From the NCBI GenBank assembly GCA_963576475.1, contig OY754980.1, forward strand, positions 21,213,822-21,277,821: a DNA stretch of 64,000 bases, in the 5' to 3' direction. Positions 56,583-64,000 of the stretch are shown one piece after another. The notes beneath the pieces are model-generated. The model was not told the DNA's origin. It saw nothing but the letters and a program-made list of their open reading frames with translations, and did not search any database. Source of the DNA: Molanna angustata. Lineage: Eukaryota > Arthropoda > Insecta > Trichoptera > Molannidae. The position numbers and the translations under genes were made by a program. The first letter of the stretch is position 1. Every line of letters begins with the position of its first letter.

Positions 56583-56816
56583 AAGTGTCGTACTTCGGCC
56601 ATATTCTGAGAGGTGAAAAGTATGCCATCCTTAAGCTCGTTATGAAGGGGAAGATTGAGGGTGGTAGAGGGGTCGGAAGAAGGCAGCTTTCCTGGCTGTA
56701 AAACATCCGAGAATGGACCGGTAAGAGAACTGTGGAGGAGCTGTTTCACACTGCAGAGAACAGGGAGGTTTTCTCTATGGCGGTCGCCAAAGTCGTGGAC
56801 ACCTGACATGACACAA
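56583..56816 (+). pseudogene. LINE RT C-terminal fragment, part 2
   Basis: KVSYFGHILRGEKYAILKLV, GKIEGGRGVGRRQLSWL, stop, NIREWTGKRTVEELFHTAEN and FSMAVAKVVDT. It continues the LINE of 55005-55279. The GHILRG...GKIEG.RG.GR...SWL.N.REWTG pattern is typical. Confidence 0.9.
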
Positions 56817-59800
56817 GAAGAAGATATATATTTTATTATATATGCTTTATTACTTTAGATATTTATTATAGGTAGCTATTGCAGTAAAAAATATAGGTAT
56901 GTATGTATGTTGTTGTAACAATCTACTCAACACTTTTATAACGAAAAGGAAATTGTAGGTAATTCTTTAACGTCAGCTACGAGTCATATAAATTCCTTAT
57001 CATAGAAGTAAAGTGCATTAAAAGGTGAAATCGTGCATAAATAATTTTCTAGCAATTATTTAACAACGGGTATCATAATCCAATCGGCGAAATCGTGAAA
57101 GTAAACAATTAATTATTTTTATGCAGTTTTGACAACCTTTGAAAATTTCAACTAGATCAAAATCTAAGAAATATGTTAACAGGGCATGAAAAGAACTATG
57201 TACTATTATTACTCGACCGATATAAATAAGCACTTGCTGGATGCCGGTTTTAACGAAAGTTTACATACTCATTTTTGTTTTTAAGCTTATGTATAAGGCA
57301 ATCTTTTATGTAGCAATCTATTGTTTTTTAACTGACTTTTAAAAATGGAGAAGGTTATCAATTAGTCGTGAATTTTTTATGTATGTCCAGCAATTGCTTT
57401 ATACCACATTGTCCAATTTCAATGATTCTTTTTTCATTACAAAGAAAATATCTTCCAATTGGTTTCATTTCAATTTGGTCGAAATCTAACTATGGGATCC
57501 ATGAGAAAATCATGAAACTCTTCTATTTGCACTTCAGCGATAAGAAATCTTTACAATGTTGTCCTATTGTAGTGATTTATTTTTTAATAGGAAGGGGGTG
57601 CTTTAGAGATGATCACAAATATTTGAAATTGATCGAGTTCTGATGACGGGACTTAATGCCTGAGAATAAATAATCAAATTCTTCAATTTGCAAAGGCGCC
57701 TGTGATACCTATTGTGATGACTCTATTTGATTCGATTAATTATTTGTTTTCTTATATGGTGCATATAGTCTATTATTGTTTGAGGTATTCGAGTCGTCTT
57801 CTTCATCATTTTTCTGATTAAAATTTCTATTTCGTTATGTAAGACGATTATAAAATACAATGGGATAGTTATTTGATTTGAAAATCGCCTTCCAAGGGGA
57901 GGAATGTGATAACTTTATAATTTTAATATGCACATATGTGTATATATATTATTATTATTAAAGTATGATAAATATAGGTATTTGATAATATTAAATTGGA
58001 ATTGTACACTTTATGGGAGTTCTTTGTTGAAGTCGGTGAAGAATATTATAATATTTACTTTCCAAACTAATATGGAATATATTATGGTGTTACTGTTGGA
58101 AGCGTTGAACTATTTGTCGACACGAGTTTAAGATATGTATTGGTATATCTGGAAGGAGGGGAGAGAAATTTGGCTTTAAGTATGTTGATTAGTGGGTGGC
58201 GGGGACTTACTGGCAGATCTTGGTGAATGACGGGGGTACGTGCGAAGCTCCTGGAATTCATTTTTTGGTCTTTGTTTTGAATCCAGTAATATAGTATTCA
58301 TTAATAATTAGCTCGTTTAAAAATAAATTAAATTAATTCTCATTTAATAATCAGTGTTTATTTGTGGAACGAGGATGATCATCATTGGACTCTAAAATCA
58401 TATTTATTTCTTTCTCATTTATTTTTCTATATCTTAAAAATTACAAAATTTCGGTCGATAAATATTTAAACGAAATAGTGATATTTTGGAAGGCGCTATA
58501 CTACCAGAGCTGCGCAGGAGATCGATGAGTCTTTTTTTTTATTATTTACTAACAATTTAATTATTTTCTTTTGACGTAATAAGATGAGAATACATGAAAA
58601 ATTTAATATAAATTGGAAAATATAATCATTTTTAAACTATTTTGAATTTTCTTTCAAGTACAATTTGAATAAACATAATCTTATTTTAAACCTTATAATC
58701 TATTTGAAATTTTTCTATATTTTATTAATTTTATATTTGAAGTATTGTGTTTTTATAACTGACAGAGTGAAATGAAGTAAACTTGGATAATCCTAATTCC
58801 ATAAAAATTGCGTGCATGTAGAATTTAGTGATTCATAAATTATTTCTTTATTTAAATTACTAATAGCATTATAATACTAACAAAACTCAATAACTCCTTT
58901 CCTATAAATGCATGTTAAATTGATAAGTTATCCTATCTCGTAGAAAATTAATAAGTATTATTTCCTGTCCTTAATACCAGTATTTTATTTATCGACTATC
59001 GTGGTAAAATACTTCACTAATCTAATATAATACTAATCTAATTTACCAAGTCCTTCTACCTTTGATGTCTCAAAAGACATAACCAACTGACCATTGGTTC
59101 CTTTCTTCGAATTACTTCATATATCGTTTATTTATTTGTTTATTTGTCATATAGATAAATAAATGAACACTAGAGTTGTGGGGTTATCGATATTTCATGG
59201 GTCGAAATGTCCCTATCGCAGCTGAAGTATGTTGGAGATATATACATTTATATCAATATATAGTAATGCATGATGTCACAGGTAGTCTAATTAATCCTTG
59301 TTAATGCACTCGGACCTGGAAGTAATTTGAAATGGTTGACCAGGATGGAAACGAGCGGGTATAGGTGCTCGTTTCAAACTGCATGAAGCATGAAAAATTA
59401 GCATGATCTTCTTGAAAATCTGAATTTCCCCAACCTTAAAATGTCAGATGAAGTATGAAAATCGAGTGAAAAACACAAAACTTTATTAGTCCATTTTGTA
59501 GAAGCCTTAAAATGTCGCTTAGACATTGCTAATGGAAATCAAAGTATCATCCTATGTGTCTTGAAATAACCATTTTATCTAAAGTAATCAAAATATTCAT
59601 GTTTCCATCTGTTACTGTAGAAGGAAAATTCGTGTCCTGAAAACTAACATTATAAAGATATATTGGACATCTAACAAAATTTGACATAAACTATTTGCGT
59701 CACACTCATGGAAAGATCGTCGATTGCATATAAATATTGTCTTTTGTTATATAATGTATTTTGGTATTGTTTTGATATGTTTTCATTACAGCAGGATATA

Positions 59801-60585
59801 CGAAAAGGTAGGAAAACTGAATTTCGTTATTTACTAACCTCCATGAGTGTGAAAAAGCGTTAATAAGCATATATCGTGTTTTCTATTGAATTTTATTTAT
59901 GTTTTTTTTATGAGAATCATATGAATTTGTTTTAAGATAATTTTTCGTCATCCTATTTATTCTGTAGGTATATTAATATACTTATATCGATCAAATTGAG
60001 TATCAATTAAGTTACATAATTTGGGTTGAGAATCGAAGTTTTATCATTACATTATACGAATTTAATAATCCTGTAGTTATAATTTTGTATATAAATATTA
60101 ACTATCTTTCAACAGTCGTGGAGTCTGTTAATTTATTAATTATTAATATAATATATATAAATTTTATTATAAATATTCGTCTGTTTATAACTCGTAAATA
60201 AAACACAACGTAGAGGGTCCTTTTTAACGTGAATAATAACAATAATTACTAGACGATCATTGGCCAAAATCCGTTGAAAAACATATAAAATTAGCGAAAT
60301 AAGATAGAAGAATACGATGTTCTTTCATGATAGAATCATTCAATAATGAATATTCAAATAGATGTAATAAATTCTAGATTTACCTTACAGGTAGAGGATA
60401 AGGAAATTAGCTATAGTACTAGGAAATAGACGTTAGATTTTAATAGGTAGTTTAGCTAGCTAGTTTAGGAGGTTATGGATCCACAGAAAAAAAGTTTAGG
60501 ACGATATTTAGTTCAGGTTAGGGTGGAGTCCATCACACTATGTACAACATATATGTCTTAGATTACGATTTATGGGCGAATAATA
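56817..60585. other. 3.8-kb stretch without recognised genes or elements
   Basis: Uniformly AT-rich. Short ATGT, TATA and ATT runs occur (56890-56910, 57940-57960). A 91-codon plus frame at 57368-57643 and a 67-codon frame at 57928-58131 have no domain. No long inverted or tandem repeats were seen. Confidence 0.5.
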
Positions 60586-60589
60586 ATTA

Positions 60590-61180
60590 TTTACCACGTC
60601 AACCATCAACCGATTTAGATTTTTGGTTGAGTTTATACTAACCATGTTTTCATTGCACTTATGTAAGGAGATGTGGCTTCCTTACTGGAGGATGCTACGA
60701 AGTTTTTTATGAGAATTGCATTGCAGAAACTTTATCTAAATACTTACGTCAGAATTAGGTGATCGTGAGGAACCTTACGAGTGGTTTAATACTAAAATAC
60801 GAGATGTTTTCGATGGATGATGATTTTAGCGACTTCGTCAAATATGTATTTGGTAATTTTGTCAAATCAAATACCAAACTGAGTATTCGGCGATCTATAC
60901 GAGACGCCGAAAATTCGCTGGGATTTCAGAAAAATCGTGACATCGAGCTGTCAGTGTGAGCTTGATTACATGTGTTTGTGATGTTATGACAAAAAACGAA
61001 GCCCATTTTCTTCATACACAATAATGTGAAATCTACACCATCGAAGTTTGGCGTAGTATTTAGTTAGTGATGTCTCTGCAATGCAATTGCTAACTTAAGA
61101 ATACTAAATACTCCAGTGAGATTAGGAATTAGTATTTAGTTACCTAGGACTGTGTATTCGGGTCGTGGTCTTGAAGTAAT
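60590..61180 (+). mobile_element. Harbinger-like element remnant with transposase N-terminus
   Basis: The 66-codon frame 60759-60959 has MDDDFSDFVKYVFGNFVKSN and TKLSIRRSIRDAENSLGF, resembling the start of a Harbinger transposase (the RxIRDxxNPL.F region that precedes the DDE domain). The flanks share sequence with 51860-52010, and AGTCCTAGGTAACTAAATACT (inverse of 61130-61155) is like the other end. The DDE domain is absent. Confidence 0.5.
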
Positions 61181-61304
61181 AGGTACCTAATAAGTAGTCA
61201 ATGACTTGGAATGAAATGAAAAATGAGTTAGAAAAAAGTGGGTTCCAGATTCAGTTTATATAGAAATACAACGAAAGGTGTCAAAACACCGTTGTAAGCT
61301 TTTA

Positions 61305-61365
61305 TAATTCAGTTAGTTATCTGACTCTTTAAAGCCTCGGGATCGATACCCTATGTTTGACATTT
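61305..61365 (+). mobile_element. Decayed tRNA-like SINE head
   Basis: CAGTTAGTTATCTGACTCTT, then GCCTCGGGATCGATACCC as a B-box-like word. Short, with no body recognised. Confidence 0.35.
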
Positions 61366-61849
61366 TTAATTATAAAGTTAATTAAAAAAATGTGTTTGGG
61401 TGATTTGGAAGAAGATTTTAGACGTGCAAGCTACTCCTAAATGTGATTTATGGTGAGTTTATTAGCAGGGGACATGACATAAAACGAGAAAATTAAATGA
61501 CAATATTATTAGAATTATTATGAACTAATTAATCGGTTGCTATAATATGCCAATTAGACACATTTCTTCGACGAAAACTTAACTCGTAATATTAAAAGAA
61601 ACCTTTATTAATTATTGCTTCCTTCGATTTTCTCATTTGAAAACTTGATGAAAAATTCTTAGTAGAGTCAAAGAGATTATTATGAACTCGTCAAATGCCC
61701 TTCTTCGCTACGGCAGGAATTACGTATAAATAAAATATGGAGACCGAAGTCTGTAGTACCTACCGCACGAATGTTTCAAGTTAAAACATATTTTCTATTA
61801 AAATTTTTTTTTATAATATATATCATACGATGCAGCTATTTTTTCGAAT
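61366..61849. other. No recognised gene
   Basis: AT-rich; no domain seen. Confidence 0.4.
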
Positions 61850-62345
61850 ATTTTTTTATTATTGCATATGCGCAAACATTGGATTTTTTTCCCTGTCGGG
61901 AGTCAAAGATATTTTTTAACAGATTTTTTAATTATCTCAATAGAGACGAAGTTAGAATATTTACTGTAGGAGAACCGGGAAATCAAGGCACCTACAGGGC
62001 TTACGACCTGTCATCGGCTGGTTTACGTGATCACTTTATGCGCTTGCGCAACGTTCACCAATTATGCCTTTTTAATGAGATCCCTAACAATTCAATTTTG
62101 AAAGTTCTATATATTGTAATACTGAAATTCTATTCGCTTGAAAATAAGGAATTTTTACTACAGCAATCTATGTGTGAAATTATGAACAACATGCTTATTA
62201 TTTTTATTTATTTTTGTTGTAACGCCATCTATTGAGAGAATTGGTTTTTTGTAAACAATGAGAGCAACAATTCTTATACCTGAGGTGACAAATGCATTTT
62301 TCGCATAGAAGTCACCCCTGAATTGCGCCAGACTTATAATATTAT
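61850..62345 (+). repeat. Dispersed repeat Y, copy 3
   Basis: The longest uninterrupted copy: GCATATGCGCAAACATTGG at 61865-61883, TCGGGAGTCAAAGATAT, CAATAGAGACGAAGTTAGAA, GATCACTTTATGCGCTTGCG, and CTTATACCTGAGGTGAC to CAGGGGTGACTT (inverse) near 62320. A 154-codon frame (61771-62235) spans it but shows no domain. Confidence 0.82.
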
Positions 62346-62359
62346 TACTTCTTCTTCTT

Positions 62360-62440
62360 CTTCTTCTTCAGCCCCTTTCACTCCACTGCTGGATAAAGTC
62401 CTCTTCCTGAGTTTTCCACTTCTATTACGCTAATATTATT
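62360..62440 (-). mobile_element. LINE 3' end fragment
   Basis: CTTCTTCTTC, then CCCCTTTCACTCCACTGCTG and GTCCTCTTCC on the plus strand: a LINE 3' end in reverse, related to 52306-52332. Confidence 0.55.
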
Positions 62441-63079
62441 ACGCTATTTTTTATTTTCTAAAAGGGATTCTGGTATATATATATTTTTTTTCATTTTCCA
62501 CTCAGTATACATTCTTTGCTTAAATTGAACAACATCAACATGTTTATAATTTAAATTAACATGAGTTATTTAGGTATTCGACTTGTTTAAAATATTACTA
62601 TTATTGTTTTGGCGGTCATATTAATATTATAAATTACTGAAATTCGTTAATAACATTTCACGTATAAATTGAGAGCATATCAATTTATGCTTGAGTTCCT
62701 TTTAAATTCTTGAAAACGATTACCTAAAGAAAAAAAAACATTTTTTTTACCGCATTCTTTATTATTGGTCCTGGTCATTCTTTATCATGTTTATGTATTT
62801 TGTTTACTATTGTTATTAAATAATATTTTAAATATTTATTTATCACTTTATTCAAAATAAACTTACTTATTCGCGTTCAAATTACCTTAGTGAAGCTTTG
62901 AAATTGTCGTATAATTCCCGTATTCACATATTCACAAGAAAACTAAATTTAATGACATCATCTATTTTTAACATCATCTCCTTAACCTTTTTAATCTTGA
63001 ATTATTGAATAATATTGTACCTGAATATCTTTTTAACTTTGACGTTTTATTGAATTGACAAGTTTATTTTTTGCTGCTA
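62441..63079. other. No recognised gene
   Basis: AT-rich; no domain seen. Confidence 0.4.
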
Positions 63080-63235
63080 TAGTAGGAAGTAGGATGTAGA
63101 TCACAGAAAATAAATATGGACAGACGAAAATCGATACAGAGAGTGGATGATCGAGATAAACAGAGAGACTTGGAAGAGGCCTATATTCATCTGAGGAGAA
63201 GACGAAGAAGAATTTATTTATTTTAACAATCTTTT
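63080..63235 (+). pseudogene. RTE-like LINE C-terminus
   Basis: DRDKQRDLEEAYIHLRRRRR at about 63153-63212 is the DR..WR.LEEAYIHLR end of an insect RTE-like protein, with a GAAGAAGAAT/TTTATTT tail. Confidence 0.75.
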
Positions 63236-63364
63236 TTTCTTTGTGATGGGATCATGCTGAAAATCAACTGCTGGGGGCTTATTGTCCTCCTGCAACACAG
63301 CTGAGCATCTATTGAGACTAAAAGACGTTTTGTATATAAATATTAATTATGATAAATATGAACA

Positions 63365-63787
63365 CATGTATGTATATCCCACAACGAATTTATTTATTTT
63401 ACGACGACCGTTTCGGCTTACAAGGTAAATAGATAAATTTATATATTTTCCTATTGTATCCATATTGTATATTTCTGTATAAAACTAACGAAAACTGTAT
63501 TTTATTTTAATATTGCTTCTTGGGCAACTAACAGGTACTATGTTTAATATTAATTTAACACGCACCCAATAACAAATTGCCACATTCTGGAGACTTAAGA
63601 TATTAATCATCTCACAAATCCAGACTGAAAACACAGTTAAAAACTGTATCTCCACCGGGAATCGAACCCGGGCCTTTGGCTCAAGAGTCACACACCTAAC
63701 CAATTGAGCCAGGAAGGCCGACATAAGGTAATTATGGCCTTGTAAGCCGAAACGGTCGTCGGAAGATAATTCGTTGTGGAATATGTA
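63365..63787. mobile_element. Inverted repeats of about 58 bp flanking a SINE
   Basis: CCACAACGAATTTATTTATT...CGACGACCGTTTCGGCTTAC at 63378-63421 is matched inverted by GTAAGCCGAAACGGTCGTCG...CGTTGTGG at 63742-63779. The arms contain a GGC-CTTGTAA-GCC hairpin next to GAAACGGTCG, the PLE-end-like pattern. Confidence 0.75.
63495..63722 (-). mobile_element. SINE family W, copy 2
   Basis: Minus-strand head TCGGCCTTCCTGGCTCAATTGGTTAGG (A box) and CCCGGGTTCGATTCCC (B box, about 63670-63655), with an internal GACTCTTGAGCC stem. The body ends near ACCTGTTAGTTGCCCAAGAAGC and an AAAATAAAA tail. Better preserved than the copy at 36454-36598. Confidence 0.8.
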
Positions 63788-64000
63788 TGAGTTCATAATT
63801 ATTATGGAATTCTACAGTTTAAAAGCCGTATCAATCGAGAGAATAAAAACTGCTGATATATAAATATTTTTTAGTCAATGAACTGTTATTAGTTTCTTGA
63901 CTTAATAAATGTATTATTATAATTATTATGTACTTCATTAAATCTAGTTGGTTGTGAAAAAACGTGACGTCAAATATACAAAAAAAAATATGCCCTAATG
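63788..64000. other. No recognised gene
   Basis: AT-rich sequence to the window end. Confidence 0.4.

Noticed and set aside
57368..57643. 91-codon host exon
   Set aside because: No recognisable motif, and no splice sites or codon bias distinguishing it from background.
61771..62235. 154-codon protein gene
   Set aside because: It spans dispersed repeat Y, whose other copies do not keep the frame.
63655..63722. Functional tRNA gene
   Set aside because: A and B boxes are good but there is no acceptor pairing, and the same head with a SINE body occurs at 36454.

Overview
The window looks like a transposon-dense, AT-rich arthropod intergenic or intronic region. Lepidoptera is the best guess. 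One tRNA-headed SINE (38035-38302) has a body of the kind common in moth and butterfly genomes. A LINE 3' end (41257-41349) has the GGAGGCCTACGTCCA...GATGATGAT tail often seen there, and a Helitron (24610-25378) has the TC...CTAG ends and internal sequence typical of lepidopteran Helitrons. These assignments rest on recall of the families, not on a search. No bacterial gene organisation, CRISPR array or complete host gene was seen.

Layout. 0.5-3.3 kb: RTE-like LINE fragment, foldback MITE, dead mariner. 3.8-14.1 kb: long (TA)n arrays, a head-to-head pair of Penelope-like (PLE) fragments, one plausible host exon (minus strand, 6605-6887, signal peptide and splice donor), and a 6.36-kb BEL/Pao LTR retrotransposon. 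A 51-bp piece of the exon occurs on both sides of the (TA)n/PLE/BEL block (6854-6904 and 14028-14078), so the block looks like an insertion into the start of that gene. 14.7-16.6 kb: a deleted pogo-like transposon containing a nested MITE, then another inverted-repeat element. 16.9-34 kb: LINE tails, SINEs, a tandemly duplicated MITE, Helitron pieces, a THAP-domain remnant, and a 969-bp PIF/Harbinger-like element. 34.3-45.5 kb: a tRNA-Trp 3' half with encoded CCA, an inverted repeat with a hammerhead-like core, several tRNA-headed SINEs, and an R4/Dong-type LINE with a restriction-like endonuclease domain. 47.6-56.8 kb: more LINE fragments, a 42-bp minisatellite, a TTTA array, a 45-bp minisatellite with 225-bp higher-order periodicity, and a three-level nest (LTR in LINE in LINE). 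56.8-64 kb: sparse, AT-rich, with a Harbinger-like remnant, a third copy of a dispersed repeat and SINE/LINE tails.

There is no operon or pathway to describe. The autonomous element proteins (BEL gag-pol, PLE endonuclease, LINE reverse transcriptases, transposases) are all broken by stops, frameshifts or truncation. The small non-autonomous families (SINEs sharing LINE tails, MITEs sharing ends) would have depended on such proteins supplied from elsewhere.
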